From positions 193,501 to 257,500 of the forward strand of contig NZ_JAMFTH010000003.1 of the NCBI RefSeq assembly GCF_024195295.1: 64,000 nucleotides of DNA, read 5' to 3'. Origin of the DNA: Gilvimarinus xylanilyticus (GTDB taxonomy: Bacteria; Pseudomonadota; Gammaproteobacteria; Pseudomonadales; Cellvibrionaceae). Below the pieces are notes generated by a model. That model saw nothing but the letters and a program-made list of their open reading frames with translations. It was not told where the DNA came from and made no database searches. Of the stretch, positions 34,801-43,122 are shown in pieces (the stretch's first letter is position 1; every line of letters starts with the position of its first letter). The position numbers and the translations under genes were made by a program.

Positions 34801-35092
34801 GCAGGATGGCGCGCATTAAAACTTCCGCGCCTTCGCCTTCATTGTTCAGACTTTCATCCAGCATCGCCTGAGTCAGGTGTTCCATTTCTTCGGCGAGCAT
34901 TACCGCGCCGTGAAATTCCACCATCTGCAAACTGCCCCGCACCTGATGAATGTGGGTGAGGCAAAACCGGAGGCGCGCTTTATCCTTGGGGTCCTGGACA
35001 AAGGACTCCAGAGACTGCCGGGCTTCTTTCAAGGTGTCGGCAATTTCATGTATGACCCAATCCAGAGCCGCGAAGTTGCGATTATCAGCCAT
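28817..35092 (-). CDS. chpA: ChpA: multi-Hpt CheA-type histidine kinase with receiver domain
   Basis: A 2091-residue hybrid kinase controlling type IV pili. Hpt-like modules are seen at ~730 (HTLKGSGRMVG), ~929 (HTLKGSAHMAE) and ~1316 (HTLKGGARLAG). Degenerate ones lie near the N terminus (HIHQVRGSLQMV) and near ~1085 (NLTRGAAHA, no phospho-His). The CheA core follows, with the ATPase NAVDHGIEP box near 1669, then a CheW-like domain and a C-terminal receiver with the phospho-acceptor Asp in LLDIEMPRMDG near 2014. Residues 1163-1196 are 17 Ala-Glu repeats encoded by a hexamer tandem array. It is shorter than the Pseudomonas homologue of about 2470 residues. The long spacers are acidic and probably flexible. 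Confidence 0.93.
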   Translation of the reverse strand: MADNRNFAALDWVIHEIADTLKEARQSLESFVQDPKDKARLRFCLTHIHQVRGSLQMVEFHGAVMLAEEMEHLTQAMLDESLNNEGEGAEVLMRAILQFPVYLDQVKVSRQDNPLVVLPLLNDLRTVRGESLLSDTNLFMPDLSPARQVSGQRLPLLDSDAQFKATVAKLRQMYQVAAAGFIKSVNPDENLTYIHKVFQRLHRLSTGTVRQNLWTIAIALAEALEMDAIESSVSVKNLLRRLDREIKVLVVHGTKALSAPAENELLKNLLYYVARSGKHAPGFKDGSFLQQVYSQYQLDKALLESKESGDGDGNFTTPDPEAMRSVVAALKVELDGVKNALNRCISEGAGQSELTEACNIIKRVADTMAVLGIGDLRRDVLDQGAALELAAHSDTGLSEDQLMAVANRIIDIEGELDVVAANAGRSPEKHVKDQAGITLGEAKSSVMRESRNGLEHAKDAIVEYIASQWNRDHLNNVPQMLRDIRGSLDMLPLPRPAKILGACARYIDEQLLQKELTPEWSTLDTLADAITSVEYYLERMGGDSSEEENELLLMVAEESVAELGYAVARTSPPREQAPEADTETAAESDDLADQLQSAYADALGDSPEGDSDDLEVEEIDYPTPVDESQAQVGADAPPMLDTDSSAPIDSKMPVDNSDEPEPDEQESSADVEAAETSASEPEQEDENDIDDEILEIFIEEAEEVSETINEYFPRWAQSFEDGEALTEFRRAFHTLKGSGRMVGASDIGELAWSVENMLNRVIDGTIVPGDAHVTFIENVRLKIPAMIEAFAKGQPTPELDVIERMREQGEQLAHGEVPYDLRPLSLSGEEAAPQQEASSESEISPDAEEVGASTELLDVDVSPDSEDLPEANETAALADEDDDDPDSQLWEIFGSEALSHLAIVEDYIARMEAARPLFEPPSDDMQRALHTLKGSAHMAEVTPIAELATPLEKFVKELRSYQININDDILQLLQDGVVYTKEALEDISAGRDLVIPRLEQYLARVAELREIHVAPLAQMQEADANGKRPVDPELLEIFMAEEMNLLLDADELVHQWQAAPDNIEPLRPVVDELKNLTRGAAHANLPPMASLGDKLYQVYQLLLARELGCSDSLCQDLVSIHTALLDMVDAIAAGQNLQPIPPHIDAALNYWLDGAKANTSLLAEAEAEAEAEAEAEAEAEAEAEAEAEAEAEAEAESVPESAEQSAEESFEAPDSNQEPLDTELDLPAEEPTPATESEGEAEPQGGDAKEPPPQASAPAADSFAADVEVEDELDEEILEIFMEEAEELCEEIERSLHDWEEDWSNTECAEELKRSLHTLKGGARLAGLTELGDLTHEFETRLIEMNLADMDQPTFEMLVQYQDRIHHGVSVVKAKLHGEPLPEAPRQAPERKAPESSEPSPTDTTSADVEDSAEQEQAASAPASKPDAAAEGKVLPFAPKSKPQPEFGAMQPQSGGGGGGQVATTAAQAQHLAAKRSGPQEVVKVSAELLEELVNLAGETSIARARIEEQVGDVGIALDEMDVTIERLQEQLRRLDIETEAQILFRQEQMAQHDDFDPLEMDRYSALQQLSRSLVESASDLLDLRMTLVDKTRDTETLLLQQSRINTDLQEGLMRSRMVPFSRLVPRLRRIVRQAASELSKDVNFQLDNVEGELDRSVLERMIAPLEHMLRNAVDHGIEPQEERQEAGKNEAGTISLSLSREGGEVVLRLRDDGRGINLERVRAKAIERGLMSADAQLSDQDVMQFILHAGFSTADKVTQISGRGVGMDVVHSEIKQLGGTMFIASRWGEGTEFTVRLPFTVSVNRALMVEIGDDHYAIPLNTIEGIVRVSPFELEHYYQDESARFEYAGENYLVRYLGSLLDSEAMPKLDGQALPLPVVLVRSAENTVALQVDKLMGSREIVVKTLGAQFSTVRGVSGATVMGDGSVVVILDLHALIREQLALGLAETTLIEPFKQVPQDDGEEEEKTVMVVDDSVTVRKVTGRFLEREGYNVVTAKDGAEAILLLQDQIPDVMLLDIEMPRMDGFEVAKNIRTSSRLKHLPIIMITSRTGEKHRERALDLGVNRYMGKPYQEEALLNNIEQLIAEAEEQ
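31505..31606. repeat. Hexanucleotide tandem array (TTCGGC)17 inside chpA
   Basis: Seventeen uninterrupted copies of TTCGGC (coding strand GCCGAA) make an Ala-Glu tract of 34 residues in the ChpA linker. Copy-number changes by slippage would stay in frame and alter only the length of a charged, probably helical spacer between Hpt modules. Perfect identity of all copies suggests recent or ongoing expansion. Confidence 0.95.
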
Positions 35093-35104
35093 CTAGCGCC
35101 TTCC

Positions 35105-35968
35105 TCATTGTTTTTTATGCTCTTGCCGGATGTAGGCTTGTATAGCGTCGTTGCTTACCCGCTGCATTTGCGGATGCTCCCAATCGCCGGCCTCGCCCAG
35201 CCCGATCACCAGGACTCCGCCGGGCTTTAAACGATCGGATAACGAATTCAGTATGTCGCGGCGCAACCAGCGACGAAAATACACCAACAGGTTCTGACAA
35301 AAGATCACGTCCATTTTGACCGCGGGCATGTCTTTAATGTGCAGTACATTGGCGTGGGTAAAACACACCCTGTCGCGCAGTTTGCGCACCACTTCGTAAT
35401 GGCCATCGTTACACAAACTGGTGTAACGACTGATTTCCTCGCCACTCATGTGTTCGGTGGAACGGGTTGAGTAGCGCCCCTCCCGGCCCTTTGTCAGAGC
35501 GGAGTTACTGATATCTAAAGCGGTAATGCCGTAGTAGGGTTCCAGGTGAGCGAGCTCAAAGCAGTCGTTCACCACCATGGCCAGCGAGTAGGGCTCTTCA
35601 CCACTGGAGCAGCCCACACTTAGCACATCAAAACTGGCGTTAAGCTGGCGGTTATCGATTTTGTGCTGGAGGTAATGCCGCACAAATTCCATCGACTCGC
35701 GGTGGCGAAAAAAGCTCGTCTCTTTAACTGCTATGCGATCGATCAACACCGACCACTCAAGGCGCCCCTGCAGCCCATCGGTGACCCGGGCGTAATAGGT
35801 ACTGTAGTCGTCTAGTCCCAATTCGCGCATACGGATCGTCAGCTGCGACTGCAATAGTGACTTTTGCATAGGAACGAGCTGTATACCCGCCCGCTCCTCT
35901 AGCAATTTACTCCACTGAGCAAACTCATTGTCACTTAAATCGGCAATCGTCCGCAGAGACCAGCCCAT
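35105..35968 (-). CDS. pilK: CheR-type methyltransferase PilK
   Basis: A 287-residue SAM-dependent methyltransferase that methylates the receptor PilJ. Family motifs are ETSFFRHRESMEFV, the SAM-binding VLSVGCSSGEEPYSLAM, ITALDISNSALTKGREGRY and VDVIFCQNLLVYF-like MDVIFCQNLLVYF. The N-terminal alpha domain (~10-75) is normal for CheR. It lies between pilJ and chpA, as in the standard Pil-Chp order, with only 12 bases to chpA. Intact. Confidence 0.92.
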   Translation of the reverse strand: MGWSLRTIADLSDNEFAQWSKLLEERAGIQLVPMQKSLLQSQLTIRMRELGLDDYSTYYARVTDGLQGRLEWSVLIDRIAVKETSFFRHRESMEFVRHYLQHKIDNRQLNASFDVLSVGCSSGEEPYSLAMVVNDCFELAHLEPYYGITALDISNSALTKGREGRYSTRSTEHMSGEEISRYTSLCNDGHYEVVRKLRDRVCFTHANVLHIKDMPAVKMDVIFCQNLLVYFRRWLRRDILNSLSDRLKPGGVLVIGLGEAGDWEHPQMQRVSNDAIQAYIRQEHKKQ

Positions 35969-35999
35969 AAATCAACCTACTGACATGACCCGAAAGTCA

Positions 36000-38231
36000 T
36001 TAACCCGAATGGCGGTTATCGGAGTTATCTGAGTCGTCACCGTCGATATCAATCTCGAGCTCCACCTCGTCATTCAAATCCAGCACTTCGGCGTCTTGCA
36101 AATCGGCAGCATCAGCCAAGGTGTCGGCTTCTGCAGTCGACGTGTCAATGCTGGTGTCAGCGGTCGCGGCAGCGTAGCTGTCGACAAGGTCATTGCTGGA
36201 ATCAACGTCTTCCTCGGGCAGCTTAAAGCCGGCAACCGATTCGCGCAGATCCATGGCCATCGCGGCCAGATTACCAATCGATTGCGCCGTGGCACTGGTA
36301 CCTGCCGAGGTCTGAGTGGTAATTTCCTGAATCACGTTCATCGTGTTGGAGATGTGACCGGCCGAAGAGGCCTGCTGACGGGCGGCGTTGGAGATGTTCT
36401 GAATCAATTCGGCCAGCGAGCTGGATACACCCTCAATTTCTTCCAGGGCCACACCGGCGTCTTGCGCCAGACGGGCACCGCGCACCACCTCAGAGGTGGT
36501 TTGCTCCATCGAGATCACCGCCTCGTTGGTATCGTTCTGAATGGTTTTAACCAGCGCTTCAATCTGTTTGGTCGCAGCGGCCGAGCGTTCCGCAAGGCGC
36601 TGCACCTCATCCGCTACCACCGCGAAACCGCGGCCCGCGTCACCGGCCATAGAGGCCTGAATCGCAGCGTTAAGGGCCAGAATGTTGGTTTGGTCGGCAA
36701 TGTCGTTAATCAGCGATACGATGTCACCAATTTCCTGCGAAGATTCACCCAGACGTTTAATCCGCTTCGAGGTGTCCTGAATCTGCTCGCGAATGGTGTC
36801 CATCCCGTGGATGGTGTTCTGTACCACCTTGGCGCCGTTGCCGGCAATGGATACGGCGCGCTCCGCAACCGCGGCCGATTCGGAGGCGTTGGCCGATACC
36901 TGGTCAATGGTAACCGCCATTTCGTTAACCGCTGCGGATGCCCCGGCAATTTCCTGCGCCTGGTGCTCAGAGGCTTCGGCCAGATGCAGAGCGGTTTGCT
37001 GGGTTTCCTGAGCGGCGGCGGATACGTTCACCGCCGTGTCGTTGATTCGCGCCACCAGAATCCGCAGCTGGTCAATGGTGTAGTTAATCGAGTCGGCAAT
37101 CGCACCGGTGAAATCCTCGGTTACCGTGGCGGTGGTGGTCAGGTCACCATCGGCCAGGTCAGCCAGCTCATCCAGCAGTCGCAAAATCGCCGTTTGGTTG
37201 CGCTCGTTGGTATCGGCGGTCACCGCCAGGCGACGGCGGGTACCCATGTAGATCAACACACCGATAATGCCCAGACAGATAATCGCGGCCGCGGCCAGGG
37301 CAATCAGAACATTATTGTTAAGGGGGCGCTCGCCGCCCAGGGCATCAATTTTATCGGATACGTTACTCAGCGCCTGCAGCAGTAAGGGCGTCTGGTCGAG
37401 GATTGCATCCTCTGCTTGTCGGGCCTCAAACAGCGCCGGGGCACCTTCGAAAATGGTTTGTACCGAGCCGCTGACGGTTTCAAACAACGAGGCAATTTCT
37501 TCCAGGCTGGCACGGGCATCGGGGTCGGTCACCTGGGAAATACCCATCATCTCGTCGCCGCTTTCCATGGCGTTTAGAACCCGACCGTAAATATTGGCGT
37601 CGCGGTTAAACTGGTCGGCAATGCTGGTAATGTCGCTCTCGTCACCACCTCGCAGCATTTTATCCACGTTACGACCGATACGCTCGGCGCGCCAGGACTG
37701 CATTTGCGCCTGAGACACCTGCTCGGCCGGAGCGCCCGCTTCCAGCAGAATCTCCACAATCAAGCTGTGCTGCGACTGCAATGTCGGCAGGCGATCGTTC
37801 AACTCGCCCCCCACATCGTTCAGGAAGATAATCGTCTCTTGGTTTTCCAGGATAGTCTGGGAGCTCTTTTTGATATCGTTCCAGACACTGCCGTACTCAC
37901 CAAACTCGGCCTGCAATACCTCGCGGGTGCGGGGATCGGCATTGCGCAGCGTTTCCCAAGTCTCGGACATGTTATCCACCACCGAGGAGAGCTCGGCGAA
38001 CGACTCTTCTTCCCCCGAGGTGGCGTCCCTGGACAGAGACGTCAAGCGGAAAGCCTGGGCACGCAATTCAGCGGTTTGCTGCAGATAGCGTTGGTCGTTT
38101 GCAGCGTTTTGCTGCACCAACACAAACACGACTAACGTGGCGACCAAAAAGACCACCAGCAGCACACTGGCGAGAACAATCGCAGGATTGCTCTTGATCG
38201 TCGCAGCGATAGTTCTGGACTCAGTTTTCAT
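36000..38231 (-). CDS. pilJ: PilJ: methyl-accepting chemoreceptor of the twitching system
   Basis: A 743-residue receptor. TM1 lies at ~16-39 and TM2 near 302-328, giving a ~260-residue periplasmic PilJ-type sensor in between, rich in helices. A HAMP-like segment and a long cytoplasmic coiled coil follow. The signalling hairpin tip is [34 protein letters not shown] near 530, conserved as in other MCPs though with Gln-Ala-Ser at the tip. The last ~60 residues are strongly acidic ([18 protein letters not shown]), which is unusual and could be an adaptor or methyltransferase tether. It couples through PilI/ChpC to ChpA. Confidence 0.93.
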   Translation of the reverse strand: MKTESRTIAATIKSNPAIVLASVLLVVFLVATLVVFVLVQQNAANDQRYLQQTAELRAQAFRLTSLSRDATSGEEESFAELSSVVDNMSETWETLRNADPRTREVLQAEFGEYGSVWNDIKKSSQTILENQETIIFLNDVGGELNDRLPTLQSQHSLIVEILLEAGAPAEQVSQAQMQSWRAERIGRNVDKMLRGGDESDITSIADQFNRDANIYGRVLNAMESGDEMMGISQVTDPDARASLEEIASLFETVSGSVQTIFEGAPALFEARQAEDAILDQTPLLLQALSNVSDKIDALGGERPLNNNVLIALAAAAIICLGIIGVLIYMGTRRRLAVTADTNERNQTAILRLLDELADLADGDLTTTATVTEDFTGAIADSINYTIDQLRILVARINDTAVNVSAAAQETQQTALHLAEASEHQAQEIAGASAAVNEMAVTIDQVSANASESAAVAERAVSIAGNGAKVVQNTIHGMDTIREQIQDTSKRIKRLGESSQEIGDIVSLINDIADQTNILALNAAIQASMAGDAGRGFAVVADEVQRLAERSAAATKQIEALVKTIQNDTNEAVISMEQTTSEVVRGARLAQDAGVALEEIEGVSSSLAELIQNISNAARQQASSAGHISNTMNVIQEITTQTSAGTSATAQSIGNLAAMAMDLRESVAGFKLPEEDVDSSNDLVDSYAAATADTSIDTSTAEADTLADAADLQDAEVLDLNDEVELEIDIDGDDSDNSDNRHSG

Positions 38232-38352
38232 TGACTCACTCCCGACCGACTTTTGTTACTTGTTGTAAATTGTTGGTTAAGGGTCAATCTGGTCGACAGG
38301 CTCTCTCGACCAAAATCCCTCTCGTATTTTTTCCACTTAATACAGCCCGTTA

Positions 38353-38895
38353 TCAATCCTTTGCCGCATTGGTAAAGCGTTGATCCCGCGCTAACTCTGA
38401 TAACTTAAACACATTCCATTGCTGCCCCTGGGCAAAATAACTGCCCTGCACATAGGGCCTGATAGCCTCCACCAGATCTCCGGTTTCGCTCTGGTACTCA
38501 TCCACAGGAAAATGCTGCATGCCGAACACCTGATCGACAATCAGCCCGGTATAAAGGCTTTCGGTTTCCAGCACTAAAACCCGACGACGTTTGCGTCCAC
38601 CGACCAATCGGCCACCGCAAAAGGCCGCCAAATCAAACAGTGGCAGGAGGCGCCCACGCACATTGGCAACGCCTCGAACCCAGCTTTGCACGCCGGGCAA
38701 ATGGGTAAAGCTGGGCACTTCAAGCATTTCCGCCACCTCGTCCATCGAGGCGACAAAGTGACTGCCTAAAAGGGTAAAACCCACGCCGCTCCACTGCTCG
38801 CGCGCATCGATTTGCGCCGGCAGGCCTCTGGCGGCGTTGCGACTGCTCTGAGCCAGCTCTGCTAGGGCTAAAAATGCACTCGATTGCTCGGCCAT
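38353..38895 (-). CDS. pilI: CheW-like adaptor PilI
   Basis: A 180-residue CheW-fold protein linking PilJ to ChpA. Visible features are GVGFTLLGSHFVASMDEVAEML, the conserved LPGVQSWVRGVANVRGRLLPLFDLAAF core, and RVLVLETESLYTGLIVDQVFGM. Normal length for PilI. It follows pilH and precedes pilJ in the expected order. A gap of about 120 bases separates it from pilJ. Confidence 0.9.
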   Translation of the reverse strand: MAEQSSAFLALAELAQSSRNAARGLPAQIDAREQWSGVGFTLLGSHFVASMDEVAEMLEVPSFTHLPGVQSWVRGVANVRGRLLPLFDLAAFCGGRLVGGRKRRRVLVLETESLYTGLIVDQVFGMQHFPVDEYQSETGDLVEAIRPYVQGSYFAQGQQWNVFKLSELARDQRFTNAAKD

Positions 38896-38950
38896 AACCC
38901 GGTTCCGCTACATCCTTTGAGATTATTGAGCGCTGAGGTCAGCGCCGCGA

Positions 38951-39313
38951 TCAGGCCATAACGTCGTTAATGGCATCCATCAACACATCGGCGGTAATGG
39001 GCTTGGCCAAATAGGCTTTGGCGCCCTGGCGCATGCCCCACACACGATCGGTTTGCTGATCTTTGGTGGTGACGATAATCACAGGGATATTGGCCGTCTC
39101 GGGCGCTTTGCTTAGCTGACGGGTGGCCTGAAAACCATTCAAGCCGGGCATGACGATATCCATTAACACCACATCGGGCATTTCTTTTTTCGCCAGGGCA
39201 ACGCCCTCTTCGCCATTAGGCGCGGTGAGAACAGCGTGGCCGCTCTTCTCCAGCATGGTGGTGAGTTTGTAGGTTTCGGTGGGCGAATCGTCGATAATTA
39301 GAACTCTGGCCAT
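38951..39313 (-). CDS. pilH: Response regulator PilH
   Basis: A 120-residue single-domain receiver. Acidic pocket LIIDDS (D8, D9), phospho-acceptor D52 in VVLMDIVMPGLNG, Thr in VIIVTTKDQ and Lys in YLAKPI. In Pseudomonas it is phosphorylated by ChpA and balances PilG, affecting PilT-dependent retraction. It has no output domain. Located between pilG and pilI. Confidence 0.92.
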   Translation of the reverse strand: MARVLIIDDSPTETYKLTTMLEKSGHAVLTAPNGEEGVALAKKEMPDVVLMDIVMPGLNGFQATRQLSKAPETANIPVIIVTTKDQQTDRVWGMRQGAKAYLAKPITADVLMDAINDVMA

Positions 39314-39377
39314 GGGACCCCCAATACAAATAAAGTCTTATATACAGTTTTTAGTGTTATACGTGATCGGGCCGGCC

Positions 39378-39773
39378 TTAGGAGGCCTGCGCCTGCTTCA
39401 CATGTTCTTCAATGGCACCCAACAGCTCGCTTTTGCTGAAAGGCTTGGTCAGGTATTGATCGGACCCGACAATACGCCCCTTGGCCTTATCGAACAGACC
39501 GTCCTTACTGGACAGCATAATCACTGGGGTGGATTTAAATTCACTGTTGTTTTTGATCAGCGCGCAGGTCTGATAACCGTCGAGACGCGGCATCATAATG
39601 TCGACGAAAATAATATCCGGACGGGAATCGGCGATTTTTGCCAGCGCATCAAAGCCATCGGTGGCCGTAATCACAGTGCAACCGGCTTTTTTTAATAGGG
39701 TTTCGGCGGTTCGACGAATGGTTTTGCTGTCGTCGATAACCATGATTTTGAGACTTTCCAAGCTAACGTCCAT
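39378..39773 (-). CDS. pilG: Response regulator PilG
   Basis: A 131-residue single-domain receiver with MVIDDSKTIRR, phospho-acceptor D58 in IIFVDIMMPRLDGYQ, and the Thr/Ser and Lys switch residues in VIMLSSKDG and YLTKPF. It is the first gene of the Pil-Chp operon and promotes pilus extension in known systems. It is divergent from gshB, which is also its neighbour in Pseudomonas. The promoter must lie in the 320-base gap upstream. Confidence 0.92.
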   Translation of the reverse strand: MDVSLESLKIMVIDDSKTIRRTAETLLKKAGCTVITATDGFDALAKIADSRPDIIFVDIMMPRLDGYQTCALIKNNSEFKSTPVIMLSSKDGLFDKAKGRIVGSDQYLTKPFSKSELLGAIEEHVKQAQAS

Positions 39774-40095
39774 ACAGGCTGACCTTTGCGTTGTATTTTT
39801 TGAATGCTCCGAGGTGCGTCCTCCCCCTCAGGCTAGGCACACACATCTCCGGCCGCAAATAATCCGGGATTATTTATATGATCAACTTTTAACATAGTTT
39901 TTAGGCATTATCTATAAATCGCTGAATATATTCATAAATCAACGGTCGAACCTATTTAATATTCCCTTGAATTATGACGCAATAGGCTTGCGCACGGGTC
40001 GGCGAGCGGCTAACTTAGTGCCCCTTAAACAGACGGCCGGGACTCGCCCCGAGAGCATCACTGGCCCCAACACCCTAGAGCTGGACAAACGACCC
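39774..40095. other. Divergent intergenic region between pilG and gshB
   Basis: About 320 bases with an AT-rich middle (39870-39975). No gene is supported; a frame extending gshB upstream to 39967 lacks family similarity. Promoters for the pil-chp operon and for gshB are expected here, but no clear operator is visible. Confidence 0.5.
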
Positions 40096-41055
40096 ATGGC
40101 CTTAAAAATTGGCGTTGTGATGGACCCCATCGCAGAGATCACCTATTACAAAGACACCACGCTTGCGCTGTTATTGGCTGCCAGCGAGCGCGGCCATGAG
40201 CTCTACTATATGGAACCCACTGATCTTTACTTAAATAAAGAACGGGCGCGGGCCTACGCCAGCCCATTAAGGGTATTTGACGACTCAGAACACTGGTTTG
40301 AAACTGACGCCGCCGCCGATATCGCCCTGGGGGAGCTGGATGCGATATTAATGCGCAAAGACCCGCCTTTTGATACCGACTTTATCTACAGCACTTATAT
40401 TCTTGAGGCGGCTCAGCGTCAGGGCGCTATGGTCGTCAATAACCCCGCAAGCCTGCGCGACTGCAACGAGAAAATATTTGCCACGCACTTTCCCCAGTGC
40501 TGCCCGCCCATGATTGTGAGCGCGCGCATGGACCAGCTTAAGAATTTTTACAAAGAGCACGGCGACGTTATTTTTAAACCCCTAGATGGCATGGGCGGCA
40601 GCGGTATTTTCCGCTGCAAACCCCAGGACCCAAATGTCAGCTCGATTCTGGAAACCCTGACCGAGCACGGCCGGCACCTGATTATGGCGCAAAAATTTAT
40701 TCCCGAAATCAGCAACGGCGACAAGCGCATCTTAATCGTGGGAGGCGAAGCCATCCCCTACGCTCTGGCCCGCATTCCGGCGGCCGGCGAAACCCGCGGC
40801 AACCTGGCCGCAGGCGGGCGCGGCGAACCGCAGCCGCTTACCGAGCGCGACCGCTGGATTGTCAGCCAGGTGGCGGATGAACTGGTCGCGCGCGGTCTGC
40901 TGTTTGTGGGACTGGACGTGATTGGCGATTACCTGACCGAAATCAATGTCACCAGCCCCACCTGCGTGCGCGAAATCGACCGCGCCTATGACACCCAAAT
41001 TGGCGCCAAGCTTATGCTTGCCATTGAAAATCGCCTGGCGGACCGGACCCACTAA
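40096..41055 (+). CDS. gshB: Glutathione synthetase
   Basis: A 319-residue ATP-grasp enzyme that adds glycine to gamma-glutamylcysteine. The start at 40096 (MALKIGVVMDPIAEI) matches E. coli GshB; the open frame runs further upstream but that part is not conserved. Motifs include LMRKDPPFDTDFIYSTYILE, KPLDGMGGSGIFR, GETRGNLAAGGRGEPQPLTE and the terminal EINVTSPTCVREID. Four bases separate it from the TonB-like gene. Confidence 0.95.
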   Translation: MALKIGVVMDPIAEITYYKDTTLALLLAASERGHELYYMEPTDLYLNKERARAYASPLRVFDDSEHWFETDAAADIALGELDAILMRKDPPFDTDFIYSTYILEAAQRQGAMVVNNPASLRDCNEKIFATHFPQCCPPMIVSARMDQLKNFYKEHGDVIFKPLDGMGGSGIFRCKPQDPNVSSILETLTEHGRHLIMAQKFIPEISNGDKRILIVGGEAIPYALARIPAAGETRGNLAAGGRGEPQPLTERDRWIVSQVADELVARGLLFVGLDVIGDYLTEINVTSPTCVREIDRAYDTQIGAKLMLAIENRLADRTH

Positions 41056-41058
41056 GTA

Positions 41059-41964
41059 ATGAGCAGCAATCCCTCAGTGGCGGTAGGGGTCGACACCCGC
41101 ATCAACAGTATCGACCGCTTAAGCTTTACCGTGTTTGTCGCCATTGTGGCTCACGCGCTGATTATATTCGGCCTGACTTTCAGCTTGCCCCAGCCGGATG
41201 AGGTGGCCCCTACCCTGGAAATCACCCTGTCGAATCACAGCACTGACCAGGCCCCCGACGACGCCCGCTTTTTGGCCCAGCACAACCAACAGGCCAGCGG
41301 CACCGAGCTTGCTAACCGCGAGCTGACCACCGACCAGCAGGCCGATTTTGTCGCCCCCACCGTTAACCAGGTGGCGCCTGTCCCCCAGCAACAGGCCAGC
41401 ACGAAAGCCCAGGCGGCTGAACAACCACTACTCACTACCAATGCCGCGGCGACGCGTCAAGTCGTCCAAGAGAACGACAACCACAGCCAACAACAAGAGC
41501 TAGAGCGCGAGGGCTCGCCCGAAGAGCAGCCTATGATCACCCCGGAAATCGCCAGCCTGCAGGCCAAACTGGACCGCCAGCGCCAGGAATATGCCAAGCG
41601 CCCCCGCTTGCGCCGACTGACCTCGCTGGCCACCAAATCTGTTCCCGAGGCCGCCTACCTATTGGAGTGGAGCCGTAAAATTGAGCAGGTGGGCAATGCC
41701 AATTACCCGCAACAAGCGCTGACTCAGCGTCTGACCGGCCAACTGCGCATGGCGGTCACCATTAACCCCAATGGCACCATTCGCGCGCTGGAGCTTTCGG
41801 AGTCGTCGGGAGTGAGCATTCTGGACGAAGCCGCGATGCAAATTGTGCGCATGGCGGCGCCGTTCGACCCCATTCCCCCCGAAGTGCGTGAGAATTTCGA
41901 TCAACTGCAGATTATTCGCACCTGGATGTTTGAGATCGACGGCCTCAGCACCTCATCCAATTAA
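41059..41964 (+). CDS. TonB-like energy transducer
   Basis: A 301-residue protein with one N-terminal transmembrane helix (VFVAIVAHALIIFGLTFSL, ~26-45), a Gln/Ala-rich periplasmic spacer without the usual Pro-Lys repeats, and a C-terminal TonB domain (QQALTQRLTGQLRMAVTINPNGTIRALELSESSG). The position between gshB and yqgE matches tonB3 of Pseudomonas, which is needed for twitching there. It probably couples the proton-motive force to an outer-membrane process linked to pili rather than classical iron uptake; that is inference from synteny. Confidence 0.85.
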   Translation: MSSNPSVAVGVDTRINSIDRLSFTVFVAIVAHALIIFGLTFSLPQPDEVAPTLEITLSNHSTDQAPDDARFLAQHNQQASGTELANRELTTDQQADFVAPTVNQVAPVPQQQASTKAQAAEQPLLTTNAAATRQVVQENDNHSQQQELEREGSPEEQPMITPEIASLQAKLDRQRQEYAKRPRLRRLTSLATKSVPEAAYLLEWSRKIEQVGNANYPQQALTQRLTGQLRMAVTINPNGTIRALELSESSGVSILDEAAMQIVRMAAPFDPIPPEVRENFDQLQIIRTWMFEIDGLSTSSN

Positions 41965-42018
41965 CCGCCCGCGCTCGACGCGCTTGAGTTTCCCGGCCCC
42001 TACCCCAATACTGAAAGC

Positions 42019-42609
42019 ATGACCAAGGATACACACCAACACTCTTTCGAGCCAGGCGCTCTGCGCAACCAGTTCCTAATTGCCATGCCGAGCATGAGCG
42101 ATCCGCATTTCGCCCACAGCGTTACCTATATCTGCGAGCACTCAGACGACGGCGCCATGGGCATTGTGGTCAACATACCAATGGATCTCACCCTGAGCGA
42201 TATTTATCAGCAACTCGAGCTGGATACCAACGATATCTCGGCACACATGGCCGCCCTGGCCGGGGGGCCGGTCAGTGGCGAACGCGGCTTTGTGCTGCAC
42301 CCAACCTCGACCGACCGCCAGTGGCAATCCAGCATTGAGGTTTCAGAGGATATTACCCTGACCGCGTCGCGGGATATTCTCGAGGCCATGTCCCGGGGCG
42401 AGGGCCCCGAACACACCCTGGTGGCACTGGGCTACGCGGGTTGGGACAAGGGCCAGCTGGAGCGGGAGATAGCCGAGAACGCCTGGCTGACGGTGCCGGC
42501 AAATCAACAAATTTTATTTCACACCCCCGCCGAACAGCGCTGGAACGCCGCCGCGCGCCATCTGGGCATTGACCTCAACCTCATATCCAGCCAGGCGGGA
42601 CACGCCTAA
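42019..42609 (+). CDS. yqgE: YqgE/AlgH family protein
   Basis: A 196-residue UPF0301 protein. Signature segments: FLIAMPSMSDPHFAHSVTYICEHSDDGAMGIVVN, LAGGPVSGERGFVLH and ALGYAGWDKGQLEREI. Function not firmly known; AlgH affects alginate and stress regulation in some pseudomonads. The stop TAA shares its last base with the ruvX ATG, the common yqgE-ruvX pairing. Confidence 0.9.
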   Translation: MTKDTHQHSFEPGALRNQFLIAMPSMSDPHFAHSVTYICEHSDDGAMGIVVNIPMDLTLSDIYQQLELDTNDISAHMAALAGGPVSGERGFVLHPTSTDRQWQSSIEVSEDITLTASRDILEAMSRGEGPEHTLVALGYAGWDKGQLEREIAENAWLTVPANQQILFHTPAEQRWNAAARHLGIDLNLISSQAGHA

Positions 42610-43031
42610 TGTCGCCCCCCAAGCGTCTACTCGCGTTTGATTACGGCACCCGCAGCATAGGTGTGGCCAGCGGCCAAACCGCCACCGGTAGCGCCAGCGC
42701 CTTAACCGAGCTGCGCGCCCGCGACGGTATTCCCAACTGGGACGAGATCAAAAAACTACTGGACGAATGGCAACCCGACTTGGTGTTAGTGGGCCTGCCT
42801 TTGAATATGGATGGCAGCGAAAGCGACTTTTGCCCCCGCACGCGCAAATTCGCCAACCGTATCCACGGCCGCTTCGGCGTCGCCGTAGAAATGGTCGACG
42901 AGCGTTTATCCAGCTTTGAGGCAAAAGAGGAACACCGCGCCGCCGGCGGCTCAAGCCACTACAAAAGCGATCCGGTGGATGCCATTGCGGCGAGAATTAT
43001 ATTGGAGACGTGGTTGAACGCTGATGTCTGA
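42609..43031 (+). CDS. ruvX: YqgF/RuvX family Holliday-junction resolvase-like nuclease
   Basis: A 140-residue RNase H-fold protein. Motifs: LLAFDYGTRSIGVASG with the catalytic Asp, LVLVGLPLNMDGSES, EMVDERLSSFEA and DAIAARIILETWL. The family processes pre-16S rRNA and is essential in many bacteria. Start overlaps yqgE by one base. Its last codons and stop (TGA 43029-43031) lie inside a heptamer tandem array, so the C-terminal residues are set by the repeat. Confidence 0.92.
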   Translation: MSPPKRLLAFDYGTRSIGVASGQTATGSASALTELRARDGIPNWDEIKKLLDEWQPDLVLVGLPLNMDGSESDFCPRTRKFANRIHGRFGVAVEMVDERLSSFEAKEEHRAAGGSSHYKSDPVDAIAARIILETWLNADV

Positions 43032-43074
43032 TGTCTGATGTCTGATGTCTGATGTCTGATGTCTGATGTCTGAT
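43021..43074. repeat. Heptamer tandem repeat (CTGATGT)7.7 at the ruvX 3' end
   Basis: Seven perfect copies of CTGATGT plus a partial copy. The ruvX stop codon lies in the second copy. An inverted match to 1.6 units (AGACATCAGAC, 43199-43209) lies 125 bases downstream and could pair with any copy. A unit of seven shifts frame when copy number changes, but only after the stop codon. Confidence 0.95.
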
Positions 43075-43122
43075 TATCAGTATCTGCCACAGCGACAGCC
43101 CAAGCCAATAAAACAAGCATTG

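Noticed and set aside
39967-40095. Upstream extension of gshB by 43 codons
   Set aside because: The extension has no similarity to glutathione synthetases, and MALKIG at 40096 fits the family start.
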